Assembly (NCBI RefSeq): GCF_025426255.1
Contig: NZ_CP104861.1
Coordinates: forward strand, 4,697,001 to 4,761,000
Length of the DNA: 64,000 nt
DNA from: Pseudomonas fragi
GTDB lineage: Bacteria > Pseudomonadota > Gammaproteobacteria > Pseudomonadales > Pseudomonadaceae
Direction: 5' to 3'
The notes under the pieces: model-generated
The model's database searches: none
Told to the model about the DNA's origin: nothing
What the model saw: only the letters and a program-made list of their open reading frames with translations
Program-made: the position numbers and the translations under genes
Part shown: in pieces, positions 19,169 to 29,084 of the stretch
Position numbering within the stretch: position 1 is the stretch's first letter
Layout of the letters: each line of letters begins with the position of its first letter

Positions 19169-20833
19169 TCAAGGCTTTTCGCCATACCAGCGCGGCGTAT
19201 ACACCCACTGTGTGCCATCGGCACGCGGGAAGGTGCAGGTGGTCGACGAACCAATCAGCACCATGGTGCGCATATCTACTTGATCCGGCGTCAAGTCACC
19301 CAACGTAATCACGCGCAGGGTCTGGCCTGGACGGCCGATATCGCGCCCCAGCACCACAGGCGTTTGCGCCGTGCGATGACGGCGCACGATATCCAGCGCA
19401 ACCCCCAACTGCCACGGTCGTGAACGGGAGATCGGATTGTAGAACGCCAGGGCCAGGTCCGCCTCGGATGCCAGGTCCAGACGCTTTTCAATGATGCTCC
19501 ACGGCTTGAGATTGTCCGACAGCGACATTACGCAGAAGTCATGCCCCAGCGGCGCACCCGCCTGTGCAGCAGTTGCCAACGAAGCCGATACGCCCGGCAG
19601 GATCTCCAGGTCGACGCTGTGCCACTGCGGTTCAGTAGACTCGTGCAAGGCCTCAAGCACTGCAGCGGCCATGGCAAATACGCCGGGATCACCCGAAGAC
19701 ACCACCACGACCGAACGACCTTGTGCCGCCAGCTCAAAGGCATGTCGAGCACGCTGCATTTCTTCTCGGTTATCGGTGCAATGCAGCACCTGATCAGCGC
19801 GAAACGGCCCGGCCATGCGCACATAGGTTTCGTAACCCAACACATCATTGGCCCGGGCCAGTTCGGCTTTGACCGCAGGCACCATCAGCTCGGCAGCGCC
19901 GGGGCCCAGGCCGATAACGGCCAAGCGTCCACGCGTCCGGCCAATCTGCTGTGGGTCCAGTGGTGCGAGTGCTACGCCCAACTTTAGCCCGCTACCCGAC
20001 TCGCGCCAGTCCACAGGCAGTTGCTCGGCAGCGCTGACAAACCGAAGCGGCACAGCCAATTCGAGGGCCGTTTCACGCAACTGCGCGCTGCCCATCAAGG
20101 TGTCGGGCGCAACGATGCACGCCAGCGATTGCCAGGCCAGCTTCGCCTCGTGCAAAGCCTCGCGAATCGTCTGCGCCGAGACTTCAGCACTTGCCTTCAG
20201 CAGCACATTGCGCGGATAGATCAACAGCTCATCAGCCGCCGGTTCACGCTCGGCACTGCCGATATGAATACTCAGACGTGCCTGCTGACTTTCAGGCAAC
20301 TGCGCGCTGACCAGCCACGGTGCATCACCTTCGATACGCACCGGCTCGCCCGCCAGCAGGTCAGACACAAAGCGCTTGCCCAATTCCAGATCGCCCAAGG
20401 CGTAGCCGCTCGGCGGGTTAAGCAGGCAGGTGCCAAAGCGCAGTTCACCGCTGGTGGTGATCGCAGGAGCAATGCCCAAGCCGGCAGCGATTTCCCGTGC
20501 CAGATCGTTCACCCCGCCCAGCCCGCCCAGCAGCGGTACGACCGCGCTGGCGTCTTCGGCAACGGCCAGTACCGGCGGCTCGGCGCCCTTCTCCAGCAGC
20601 AACGGCGCCAGCGTGCGAATCACAATTCCCGCCGCGCACAACGCAATAATCGGTGTGCCCTGCTGATACAGCTCACGCAGGGTGGCACCAAAATCACTGT
20701 AACTGCGGTCAACGTCCTCAACCCGCCCTGCCAGACCATAAATCAGCGCCTCTGAGCAGCACTGTTGAATACGCCGAGCGGTGTTCAAGCTGCCACTGCC
20801 CAGGATGACAATGGCCGGTGCTGGTCGATTCAT
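19169..20833 (-). CDS. cobJ: CbiG-like / precorrin-3B C17-methyltransferase fusion
   Basis: Corrin ring contraction and C17 methylation in cobalamin synthesis. The 554-residue protein is a fusion. Residues about 1-310 are CbiG-like, with CAAGIVIRTLAPLL and VVPLLGGLGGVNDLAR; a CobE-like stretch near 240-310 looks diverged. Residues about 315-554 are the SAM methyltransferase, starting GRLAVIGLGPGAAELMVPA and including SSGDPGVFAMA. The same fusion is usual in Pseudomonas. ATG 20833 overlaps the cobI stop (ATGA). It is the last gene of cobG-cobH-cobI-cobJ. Confidence 0.93.
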   Translation of the reverse strand: MNRPAPAIVILGSGSLNTARRIQQCCSEALIYGLAGRVEDVDRSYSDFGATLRELYQQGTPIIALCAAGIVIRTLAPLLLEKGAEPPVLAVAEDASAVVPLLGGLGGVNDLAREIAAGLGIAPAITTSGELRFGTCLLNPPSGYALGDLELGKRFVSDLLAGEPVRIEGDAPWLVSAQLPESQQARLSIHIGSAEREPAADELLIYPRNVLLKASAEVSAQTIREALHEAKLAWQSLACIVAPDTLMGSAQLRETALELAVPLRFVSAAEQLPVDWRESGSGLKLGVALAPLDPQQIGRTRGRLAVIGLGPGAAELMVPAVKAELARANDVLGYETYVRMAGPFRADQVLHCTDNREEMQRARHAFELAAQGRSVVVVSSGDPGVFAMAAAVLEALHESTEPQWHSVDLEILPGVSASLATAAQAGAPLGHDFCVMSLSDNLKPWSIIEKRLDLASEADLALAFYNPISRSRPWQLGVALDIVRRHRTAQTPVVLGRDIGRPGQTLRVITLGDLTPDQVDMRTMVLIGSSTTCTFPRADGTQWVYTPRWYGEKP

Positions 20834-21561
20834 CCTTGCCACCGCTCGCCCGGCACGATAATCAGCGAGAAGTACGGCGAAGACATCGGTTCCACTTCAT
20901 TGAGCGGCACGATTTTCTGATTGCTCATGGTGGCGCGCTCAACGTATAGCGCACGCTCGGCCAGGCCCAGCTCACCCAGTACTTCGCGCACTTTATGAAA
21001 GTTGCGCCCCAGTTTCATGATCACCGCCGCATCGGCAACCGCCAGGCGCGACTTGAGTTCGTCGTGGGGCAGCACACCCGAGAGCACCGACAGGCTCTGG
21101 TTGCGATACACCAGCGGCACGCCCAGTACCGAAGCCCCGCCCAACATCGAGCACACACCCGGCACCACCTGAGCCTCAAAACGCTGGGCCAGACGGTCGT
21201 GCAGGTACATATAGGAGCCGTAGAAGAACGGGTCGCCTTCGCAGATCACCGCCACATCGCGCCCGGCTTCCAGATGCACGGCCACTTCAACAGCCGCCTG
21301 ATCGTAGAAATCGCTGATCACTTGTTCGTACGACAACGGTTCCGGCAACACTTCAGTAGTCACCGGGTACACCAGCGGCATCTGCGTTTGCGCGTCTTGC
21401 AGATGGGCTTCGATAATGCCGAAAGCATTGCCCTTTTTGCCTTTGGCGACGAAGTACGCCACCACCGGCGACTCGCGCAGCAAGCGCAAGGCTTTCACGG
21501 TAATCAGCTCCGGGTCACCGGGACCAACGCCCAAACCGATCAAACGTCCTGGTTGCGTCAT
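20830..21561 (-). CDS. cobI: Precorrin-2 C20-methyltransferase
   Basis: SAM-dependent methylation of precorrin-2 at C20, giving precorrin-3A. The 243-residue tetrapyrrole methylase has the N-terminal GLGVGPGDPELITVKALRLL and the Gly-rich motif CEGDPFFYGS. Its ATG overlaps the cobH stop (TAATG) and its stop overlaps the cobJ start, so the three genes are translationally coupled. Confidence 0.96.
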   Translation of the reverse strand: MTQPGRLIGLGVGPGDPELITVKALRLLRESPVVAYFVAKGKKGNAFGIIEAHLQDAQTQMPLVYPVTTEVLPEPLSYEQVISDFYDQAAVEVAVHLEAGRDVAVICEGDPFFYGSYMYLHDRLAQRFEAQVVPGVCSMLGGASVLGVPLVYRNQSLSVLSGVLPHDELKSRLAVADAAVIMKLGRNFHKVREVLGELGLAERALYVERATMSNQKIVPLNEVEPMSSPYFSLIIVPGERWQG

Positions 21562-22187
21562 TATTCGATCTCCGTCGCCAGTGCGTTGACCGCGGCGGCA
21601 GCCATCGCGCTGCCGCCTCGGCGGCCCTGCATGATCACAAACGGTACGCCGCGACTGTCCGCCGCGAGCATGGCCTTGGATTCAGCTGCGCCGACAAAGC
21701 CGACCGGAAAGCCCAGAATCAGCGCCGGTTTAGGTGCCCCGGCATCGATCATTTCCAGCAGGTAAAACAGCGCGGTCGGCGCGTTTCCGATCACCACCAC
21801 GCTGCCTTCCAGATACGGACGCCACAGTTCAAGGGCCACCGCCGAGCGGGTGTTGCCCTTCTCCAGCGCCAGCTCAGGCACGCCTTCTTCACGCAGGGTA
21901 CAGATCACCGGGTTGTTGGCCGGCAAACGGGTACGGGTCACACCTTCGGAAACCATGCGCGCATCGCACAAGATTGCCGCGCCAGCAGCCAGTGCATCGC
22001 GTCCGGCCTTGCCCGCGCCCGGCGAAAAACGCAGGTCCTCGATAGCGTCGACCATGCCGCAGGCGTGAATCACTCGCACCGCGAGTTTTTCCAGATCCGC
22101 CGGGATACTGGCGAGGTTGGCCTCGGCACGAATAATGGCGAACGAGTTGCGATAGATCTCTTGACCATCGCGGATGTAATCAATCAT
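21561..22187 (-). CDS. cobH: Precorrin-8X methylmutase
   Basis: Moves the methyl group from C11 to C12, giving hydrogenobyrinic acid. The 208-residue protein starts MIDYIRDGQEIYRNS and contains RVIHACGMVD with the likely catalytic His, and ILCDARMVSEGVTR. ATG 22187 lies inside the 3' end of cobG, an 8-bp overlap. The frame extends upstream to 22340, but that extension duplicates cobG sequence in another frame and is not coding. Confidence 0.96.
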   Translation of the reverse strand: MIDYIRDGQEIYRNSFAIIRAEANLASIPADLEKLAVRVIHACGMVDAIEDLRFSPGAGKAGRDALAAGAAILCDARMVSEGVTRTRLPANNPVICTLREEGVPELALEKGNTRSAVALELWRPYLEGSVVVIGNAPTALFYLLEMIDAGAPKPALILGFPVGFVGAAESKAMLAADSRGVPFVIMQGRRGGSAMAAAAVNALATEIE

Positions 22188-23532
22188 CGGTGTTGCTCCG
22201 TTGGCGGGCCTCAAGCCAGGCGCCCGCCGCTTCAATAGTAAGGTTGCGCTCGCGCAGAACACCGAAACCCGGTTGTTCTGGGGCACGTAAATAAAGGTCG
22301 TAATGACCGGGCGCCACGGCCAGCAAAGTGACCGGCGCAACGTGGGCCGCCGCGCAAGAGCGCAGGCAGCCAGTCAGATGTATGTTGTGCGGTTGCTGCA
22401 AAACGGCCGCCAGCTGACGCGCGTCCTGTTTGGTATCGGCCAGGCCTTTGGCGCAGGCGCTTGAACCGGTACAGGCAAGCAGATGCGCCAGCGGGGTCTG
22501 TACATCACAGAGCAACCCCAGGGCTTCTAACTGTCGTGTAACCGTGAGCGCAGCCTGCGCCTGAACATTGGGCAGCAACACACTTTGCCAAGGGGTGAAG
22601 CGCAACGTGCCGTCGCCGAACGTCTCTGCCAGTTGAGCCAGCCCGGCCAGGGTCGCGGCATCCAGCCGACCCAGCGCAGGCACGGCGCCGATATGGACCC
22701 GGCCTTGCTCGATCTGTGGATAAGTCCCGATGTGCCGTAACCCGTCAGTGCCTTCGCGCCGCCATTGTGCCAGCACCATCAGCGGCACACTGAGGCGTTG
22801 CGCCAACTGCGCCATAAAATCCGCGAGCGCAACTTCCTTAAGCAAATGACGCATCCGCGTGTGTTCCGGGCGGGCCAGATCAAGAAACAGCGTCAACACT
22901 GCCAGCACCAGCGCATGCCCGTGCTCAACCGGCACCGCTGCCAGCGCCCGGTCATGGCCCGGGCACCCGGCCAGACCAAAGGCCAGCAGCGTCTGGCCAT
23001 TGTGCTCGAACGCCGACAACCACAGGTCGTGGGGGTGTTCGAGCATGGCCAATGCTTCGCCGCCGTCCAGTTGCACCGCGAACTTGGCCGACAACTCGGC
23101 AAACCGCGCAGTACTTTGCAAACTCGCGAGTATTTGCCGGGCCAGCGGGCGCGTATCGAACTGCATCTGCGGGTCGATGCCCGCAGTAGGGCTGAGCATC
23201 AGGTTGCGCACATCATCACCCGCTGCGGTCGCAGGCCCTAGGCCCACCGCCAGCAGGGGCTCAATCAGCTCACGCTGCCTGGGCCCAACACCACGAATCT
23301 GCAGGTTGGCGCGATTGGTCGCCTCGATCACGCCGCTGGCATAACGCTGGGCCACATCAGCCACCGCCCGGGCTTGCCGTGCAGTGATCGAGCCGCCGTC
23401 CAGCTTGACCCGGCAGATCCCGCCATCCAGCGCGGCAACGATGCGCAGTAACCCCGGGCAAGCCGAAGGGCGCACAGAAGTCGTGACAGGCAATTCAAGT
23501 GGCAGGGTCAATGGGCTATCCAGAACAGGCAA
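22180..23532 (-). CDS. cobG: Precorrin-3B synthase
   Basis: Oxygen-dependent iron-sulfur monooxygenase of the aerobic corrin pathway, converting precorrin-3A to precorrin-3B. The 450-residue protein has two nitrite/sulfite-reductase ferredoxin-like half domains and Fe-S ligands as C-x5-C in ACTGSSACAKG and C-x3-C in TGCLRSCAA. No ATG fits the start. TTG 23532 is taken, and GTG 23475 is an alternative. The gene begins only 69 bp downstream of the giant toxin-like gene on the same strand, so its promoter is unclear. Confidence 0.92.
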   Translation of the reverse strand: MPVLDSPLTLPLELPVTTSVRPSACPGLLRIVAALDGGICRVKLDGGSITARQARAVADVAQRYASGVIEATNRANLQIRGVGPRQRELIEPLLAVGLGPATAAGDDVRNLMLSPTAGIDPQMQFDTRPLARQILASLQSTARFAELSAKFAVQLDGGEALAMLEHPHDLWLSAFEHNGQTLLAFGLAGCPGHDRALAAVPVEHGHALVLAVLTLFLDLARPEHTRMRHLLKEVALADFMAQLAQRLSVPLMVLAQWRREGTDGLRHIGTYPQIEQGRVHIGAVPALGRLDAATLAGLAQLAETFGDGTLRFTPWQSVLLPNVQAQAALTVTRQLEALGLLCDVQTPLAHLLACTGSSACAKGLADTKQDARQLAAVLQQPHNIHLTGCLRSCAAAHVAPVTLLAVAPGHYDLYLRAPEQPGFGVLRERNLTIEAAGAWLEARQRSNTDD

Positions 23533-23601
23533 TGGGCTATTGCAGGTGGCGCATTATGCCTGCTTTGGGCAATCCCATGAAAAGCTTGCCGGACGGAATA
23601 C

Positions 23602-26600
23602 CTACATGGGTTGAGGCGGCTCAGCGAACACCGGGTGAACACGGCCCAGACGGCTGATCAGCAAGACTACCGTGTCAGCATTGGCCAGCATCAAATCGAT
23701 ACGTTTCATGGGGTCCTTGGTGAATACCTCACGGGCTTGCGCCAGCGTTTGCACCCCGGCAATTTTTTTCACATGGCTTTTGGCCGGACCGTTTGGTATA
23801 TCGCTCCACTGCTGGGTATCGGGATTGAACGACTGAAACAGCCTCTGCTCCTCCACGTACGGCGAATGGCACTGCTGAGCGACGTCACAGAGCTGTTTAA
23901 GACGGCTGCCATAGGCCGTACGCTCATCCAGTAGATCGGGATAGGGGAAGCCCGGGTTCGAATAAAAAATATCGTCCGTGTTCAGTACTTGATGGTTGAT
24001 CTCGTGCAACAGGAACGAGGCGCGATAGTGCTGGTTGACCGCAAACGGTGGCTCGGTCTGCTTCAAGTACGGGTGATTTAACGCATAGGGTAATTCAAAC
24101 ACCGAGGCGAAGAACTTCTCGGCCAAATAGACACGCTTGCTCGGGTCCGCAAGGTTGACAAAAGCCACAGTATTGTTCGCAAACCGGGATCGACACACCA
24201 CGTATTTGCTTGACGTCAGTGGCGCCATATCGGGATGTAAAAACCGTGCAAGCATGGGCTCAACCGTTTGTTTGAGCCGCTCGAGCATCGCTTGATCAAT
24301 TGCCTCAACATCAAAGAAAATCTCCAGCAGTTCGCGGTTATCAGCATTTACCTCACCCGCCTCGTTCAGCGTATGCAGTGCGTTTTGACTGCGTTGCAGG
24401 TAGATAGTCGCCAGCTCATGAGCCTCGCGGATCTTCAATGCCTTCTCAGGAAAACGCCGTTGAATACTGTCCATGCCAATGGCTTCCATTTCATAGGTAA
24501 AGGCATACCCGCCCATGATCGCTCTGGAAAACACCGGGCCGCCGCCCAACAGCGGCTCGCGGGTGTCCAGAACCCACTGCTGCTTGTCGTCGAGTTTCAG
24601 CAGTGGGCCGTCGAGCTGTTCGTCGATAAAAATGCGCCAGCGCTCGCGCCAGGCCTTGAGACGAAACACTTGCCCGGCCAACTGCACATAGTTGAAGCCG
24701 CTGCGCGGGTCGCTGTAAACATGAGTGGAGGGGTCTCTGTGCAGATCTTTCAGGGCCACATCATTGACCTGAAAAGGCTGTAACTCGGCTTGTGGGGCCA
24801 GCTCCGGCGTCACGCCTTCGGTATGTTTGCCGCTGCGTTGACGGGTGGCCGTTATCAGCAGCGCCTGGGCAAAATCCCCCACGGCCTCGCCCCACGTGCC
24901 CCGCCTTGCCGCGGCCACGCCCTCATTTAGCGCCCCCATGCTCTGCCAAACCACCAACGGAATACTGAGTTTGGCCGGGAGAAACATCAGCGCAGTCTGC
25001 ACGATCAGGCTGAACAGGTACTTGAAAGACTCCCAATTCGCTTCGGCCGTCGTTTTCGATTGCTCCGCAGCCATTTGCAGCAGCAATTGGTAGTTATCCT
25101 TGTACAGTTCATGAAACAAATTGCCCGCGATGGGGCGGTTAGCCAGAGTGGGTGGCAAAGCCTTGAGCAACAGACCGGGTATGGGTGAGCTGATATAACG
25201 CGCCAGATGCGGTTCGACAAAACCGCCATTGGCGTAAGTCTTGCGGGTAAAGGCTGACATGCGTGACAGCAGCAGATTTTGCATAGGCGTGGAGGTGCGC
25301 AGGTCTTCGAGCACGTCGGCGTCGCTGTCGTAAGACTGGAACGTAAACTGCTCGCTGTAGTTGACCCACAAAATCTGCGGCCCGGCCTCGGGTGCCGCGG
25401 GGCCGATCAGGTACACACCCGCGACCCGGTCCGGGTCATCCCCCTCTTCTGCGATCAACTCGAAGGGCCGAATGATGATCGTGCCACCGTCCAGCGGTTC
25501 GCGGGCCGAGCCATCGGGCATGTCCATCACATGCTGCAAATAGCGCCAGGAGGTTTCCTTTCTCGGGTCGATCAGCTTCTCGCGCAATGCCTGCTCAATC
25601 ACTTGCAGCCGTAAATGCTCGGCAAATTGTTGCTGGCGCAGTGCAACGCCATCGTTACCGGGCGCAAGTCTGGTCTTGAGCAAGGTTTGGTACTGAGCGC
25701 CGATATCCAGTTGCCGGGTTAACTGACGCACATAAGTGGCGTCCAGCAACGCAGGTAGCGCCCGGCCATCGTGGCCGTGCAAGGACATCGTCCCGGCGTT
25801 GAGCCGGTAAAAAGCATTCAAGGCAAACTGCGTCAGGCTCTGGTGAGTACGCGTTGTGGCCGCGGGCAAAAAAGACGGAATATTGCCCACGCCTACAGGA
25901 GCGCCAAGATAGGTGTCGATCACCACCTCAATCGCATCCGGCTGCAGCCCTTGGCCAGGAAAGTCGGTGTTCAGGCGAGACGCCAGAGCCGCTCGTGAAA
26001 ACTCGGTGATTTCCGGGATGTCATGCAAGTAACTCTGATCGGCTTGCCCGGCACTCTGAAAGCGCTGCAACAGGTGAGCGTATTGCTGTTGCTCGTCTGG
26101 CGCGGCCGCTTTCAGCCAGGCGGGCAGCAAGGTATTGAACTGTTGCAGACGAGCCGTTTCGATCACCCGCTCCAGCATTACCCCGGCCCGGCCTGCAACC
26201 AACGCGCTCTGCACCGTATTTTCAAAAGCCTGCGCCGACAACGGCGTATTTCGGGCCAGACGGCACACATGTTCGATGTCCTGCAGCACCTTGTTGATGG
26301 CAGCTATCTGGCATTGGCTGATGAAGTCCTGCTCGATCGGCTCCAGGTAAAGCCAGCGATTTTGCCCGGCCACTTTCCAGTAACGCGTGCCGTCCAGATA
26401 CGTCGACACGCCCGACTGCTCGGCAGTGCTCACATTGTCCAGCAACTCCCAGCGCCGGACCTTGCTCAGCAAAAGCGCTTCAAGGTGCGCCATGCAATGG
26501 TCCAAACAATCAAATCCTTCAAAGCCTGCTGCCGGAGTCCAGACAATTGCACGACCTGCGTTGGCAGACTCAAGCCCGCCGCGTTCGGTGACCAGAAAAC

Positions 26601-28797
26601 AATTGGCCACAGCCATTGCCCCCTGCCCCCCGTTAAACGACAAGCTGATGCCATGCACATCCGGTACGAACTGATTGAGTGCCGGGCGCTGATCACTCAC
26701 CGGATAGTCCAGTACAGTGTTGAGGATTGCCCGGTCAGTCGAGCCAAGAGCGTTGTCCAGATGCATGAGGCGCAGCTCGGCACGCAACATCATGCCCCTC
26801 AAGGTGGCTAGCCTGAGCGCCAGCGCATCCGGACCCTGCGGGCTGTAAGGGGTAAAAAAGAACCCCCGGAGCCGCTGTTTGAACTGGGCGCTGAAATCCA
26901 TTGCGGCCTGATCCAGCACCGTCAGCACCTTGGTCCCGGCAAAGGTTTTCAGCAGCTTGGCTTCGGCACTGCTGCTTGATTGCAAAGCGGCCTCAACCGC
27001 CTGAGGGTTGAGCGGCAGCGGACGATAACCGGTCACCCGCTCCAATAGCGCATCGACAAGCATCACTGATCGAACGGGCGTGTGGCTGTCCCGAGCTTGT
27101 ATCACCACGCAGGAAAAATCCAGACGTCCATGCCCGGCCCGGATCATGGGTTCCTGCAACCTGGCCAAAGCAAATGAGTATGGGGTTGGCCAATAACGCA
27201 GCAGCTCATCCCGCTGAGCCTTCAGGTTCATCAACTTCAAACCCAGCACATCGGCGACCTCACTGGGGCTGTCCGGTACCGGGGTAAAACCGCTTGCACC
27301 CGGCACATAACGGCTGCTCCAACGCCCGCCGCTGTTCAACGCCAACAGATCAGGGTCGATCAACTGCCGCACATCGAGTGCATGATCGACCGCCGCCAGC
27401 GCGACATGCCCGGCCCGGAGCTGCTGCAACAGAAAATTGAAATCGCTGGTCTGCCGGGTGCGAATTGATTGCACGCAAGCGGCGAATACATCGCTGGAAA
27501 TATGCTCGACACTCAATCGAAGCTCGGACATTGCCGCGAGCGACTCACGTTGATCCAAAGCGATGTAGCGCGCAATCGATGCATACGTCGCAGGGGTTCT
27601 CAAACTCGACAGCAGCCAACTCTTGAACCGCGCCCGAGTGCCATGCTTGATCAACCCTTGGGCTGCGCTAAATGACAAAACCGGGCTCTCCTGCTTCGGA
27701 AAAAACACACTGAACACCCCTGACAAGGCTAACTCGCCCTTGGTCGGATCAAACACCGCCAAACGCGCAGCCTGTACCTGGGCGTTGTTATTAACGTCCG
27801 AAAACATCTGCTGCAAATGGCCAAATTGTTCCCGGGTAATCTGCTGGTCATGCAGGGCTTGTAGCGTCTGGTGATAAAACAGGTCGCCGAGCCTGGCGAC
27901 ACAATGGTCAAACGGGCTGACTTGCGCTGCACCCGCCTCCTGCCAATACGTGTCCAGAGCCGCCTGCATGCGCTTTGGCAGGTCTTTGGTTGCACTCGAC
28001 AGCACTCGAACAAGGCGCGTTTCAACTTCATGGGTGCCGCCCTCAGGCAACCCCAAAATCTCTCGGCTATCGGCAGCGGGCAATTCACCCTTCAGGTAAA
28101 AATCCAGCGCCGCCGTGCCCAAGCTTACTGTCGTGACCTGGTCTTCCTGCGTGGGGTGTTCCCCACGTCTGCTGCTGCGAAGCCAGATCGTCTGAAAATC
28201 CAATAGCCAACCTGGATACTCCCGCGCCAGCGCACGACTCAACTGTGTATCGAGGACCGAGCGTAACGAAGGCAGAGTGATCAGACTGGCCAATGCCTGC
28301 ACCCGGCAACTGACTAAAAAGTCGCTAACACCCTGACTGACATTCTGCATCACCGGTGATTGCACCTGCCGGGTGTCGAGCGTCAGCGCACCAGGCGTGA
28401 TCAGAGCAGCGCGCACGTCCAGAGGGGTCAAGCGCAACAACTCACTGCGCTGTTCGGGATCGTCCAGTTGCTGCTCGAGCGCCTGGCGCAAAGCACTTTC
28501 GTCGGCGAACCGTCGCAACGTGCCCGTCACGGTAAATAAAAAAACGTCGCTGCCTGGGGCATTGCCTGGTCGGCACAGCAGGGCACCCGCGCAGTGCACC
28601 GGGCGGCATTGCTTGCGTGACACAAACAGGCTGTGCACCTGCGCCGACCCGGTGGGGTGGTCTTCCTTTACCGCACTGCGCAGCGCGCTGCTTTCGGCAG
28701 CACTGAGGTCACCCGCCAACTCGGCGAGCGACAGGCAGTTCATGAAGCATTCATACAAGGCCTGCTCTGCATAAAACGGGCGTGGGATAGCGTTCAT
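23602..28797 (-). CDS. Giant toxin-like protein (DUF6543 / dermonecrotic-toxin type) with HEINH motif
   Basis: A 1731-residue protein with no signal peptide. Its overall style fits the large DUF6543 or dermonecrotic-toxin-domain proteins that are common in Pseudomonas. Seen: an N-terminal region with a block resembling the toxin-domain repeat (about 190-260), long helical stretches, a hydrophobic segment (about 1258-1285, SLIVQTALMFLPAKLSIPLV) that could insert in membranes, and a C-terminal region with HEINH at 1598-1602 (24006-23992), an HExxH zinc-protease-type motif with downstream acidic residues. No VgrG, PAAR, immunity gene or two-partner exporter is adjacent. The gene sits exactly between cobG and cobL. 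Family membership is recognised from sequence style, and target and activity are unknown. The start ATG 28797 has GAGATG upstream. Confidence 0.75.
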   Translation of the reverse strand: MNAIPRPFYAEQALYECFMNCLSLAELAGDLSAAESSALRSAVKEDHPTGSAQVHSLFVSRKQCRPVHCAGALLCRPGNAPGSDVFLFTVTGTLRRFADESALRQALEQQLDDPEQRSELLRLTPLDVRAALITPGALTLDTRQVQSPVMQNVSQGVSDFLVSCRVQALASLITLPSLRSVLDTQLSRALAREYPGWLLDFQTIWLRSSRRGEHPTQEDQVTTVSLGTAALDFYLKGELPAADSREILGLPEGGTHEVETRLVRVLSSATKDLPKRMQAALDTYWQEAGAAQVSPFDHCVARLGDLFYHQTLQALHDQQITREQFGHLQQMFSDVNNNAQVQAARLAVFDPTKGELALSGVFSVFFPKQESPVLSFSAAQGLIKHGTRARFKSWLLSSLRTPATYASIARYIALDQRESLAAMSELRLSVEHISSDVFAACVQSIRTRQTSDFNFLLQQLRAGHVALAAVDHALDVRQLIDPDLLALNSGGRWSSRYVPGASGFTPVPDSPSEVADVLGLKLMNLKAQRDELLRYWPTPYSFALARLQEPMIRAGHGRLDFSCVVIQARDSHTPVRSVMLVDALLERVTGYRPLPLNPQAVEAALQSSSSAEAKLLKTFAGTKVLTVLDQAAMDFSAQFKQRLRGFFFTPYSPQGPDALALRLATLRGMMLRAELRLMHLDNALGSTDRAILNTVLDYPVSDQRPALNQFVPDVHGISLSFNGGQGAMAVANCFLVTERGGLESANAGRAIVWTPAAGFEGFDCLDHCMAHLEALLLSKVRRWELLDNVSTAEQSGVSTYLDGTRYWKVAGQNRWLYLEPIEQDFISQCQIAAINKVLQDIEHVCRLARNTPLSAQAFENTVQSALVAGRAGVMLERVIETARLQQFNTLLPAWLKAAAPDEQQQYAHLLQRFQSAGQADQSYLHDIPEITEFSRAALASRLNTDFPGQGLQPDAIEVVIDTYLGAPVGVGNIPSFLPAATTRTHQSLTQFALNAFYRLNAGTMSLHGHDGRALPALLDATYVRQLTRQLDIGAQYQTLLKTRLAPGNDGVALRQQQFAEHLRLQVIEQALREKLIDPRKETSWRYLQHVMDMPDGSAREPLDGGTIIIRPFELIAEEGDDPDRVAGVYLIGPAAPEAGPQILWVNYSEQFTFQSYDSDADVLEDLRTSTPMQNLLLSRMSAFTRKTYANGGFVEPHLARYISSPIPGLLLKALPPTLANRPIAGNLFHELYKDNYQLLLQMAAEQSKTTAEANWESFKYLFSLIVQTALMFLPAKLSIPLVVWQSMGALNEGVAAARRGTWGEAVGDFAQALLITATRQRSGKHTEGVTPELAPQAELQPFQVNDVALKDLHRDPSTHVYSDPRSGFNYVQLAGQVFRLKAWRERWRIFIDEQLDGPLLKLDDKQQWVLDTREPLLGGGPVFSRAIMGGYAFTYEMEAIGMDSIQRRFPEKALKIREAHELATIYLQRSQNALHTLNEAGEVNADNRELLEIFFDVEAIDQAMLERLKQTVEPMLARFLHPDMAPLTSSKYVVCRSRFANNTVAFVNLADPSKRVYLAEKFFASVFELPYALNHPYLKQTEPPFAVNQHYRASFLLHEINHQVLNTDDIFYSNPGFPYPDLLDERTAYGSRLKQLCDVAQQCHSPYVEEQRLFQSFNPDTQQWSDIPNGPAKSHVKKIAGVQTLAQAREVFTKDPMKRIDLMLANADTVVLLISRLGRVHPVFAEPPQPM

Positions 28798-29084
28798 CGT
28801 TCATCTCGCAAGCGTGACGGGCGAGCCTGAAGGGCGCCCTGAAAATGAACTCAAACGCTAAGCCACGGCACCATTGCAAAGGCATTACATACTTATCGAC
28901 ACCAAACCGTTGTAACCGCGGCTGCAGCGCCCCGCCCAATCTTCGCCAAGGTCACGTCATTGCGCCCGGTGGCTTTATGCGCAAGGCACCTGCAGGCCAA
29001 GGCGCGCTATCATGCGTGCCCTGTCTACGGGCCTTTGAAACCCGCTGGCAGTTGGATAAATCAGCGTTCACCAAGAGGATCGGC
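28798..29084. other. Divergent intergenic region between the giant toxin-like gene and cobL
   Basis: The 287-bp gap between two divergent genes must hold both promoters. I see no convincing -35/-10 pair, no repeat and no cobalamin riboswitch core. AAGAGG at 29073-29078 is the cobL ribosome site. Frames open across it are not supported as coding. Confidence 0.6.

Noticed and set aside
23602..28797. Type VI or two-partner secretion cargo assignment for the giant protein
   Set aside because: No VgrG, PAAR, Hcp, TpsB, Rhs repeats or candidate immunity gene is adjacent, so no secretion route can be claimed.
28798..29084. Possible cobalamin riboswitch before cobL
   Set aside because: GCCACGG-like words occur, but no B12-box core, ordered stems or expression platform could be assembled; the same holds before cobG and the TonB receptor.
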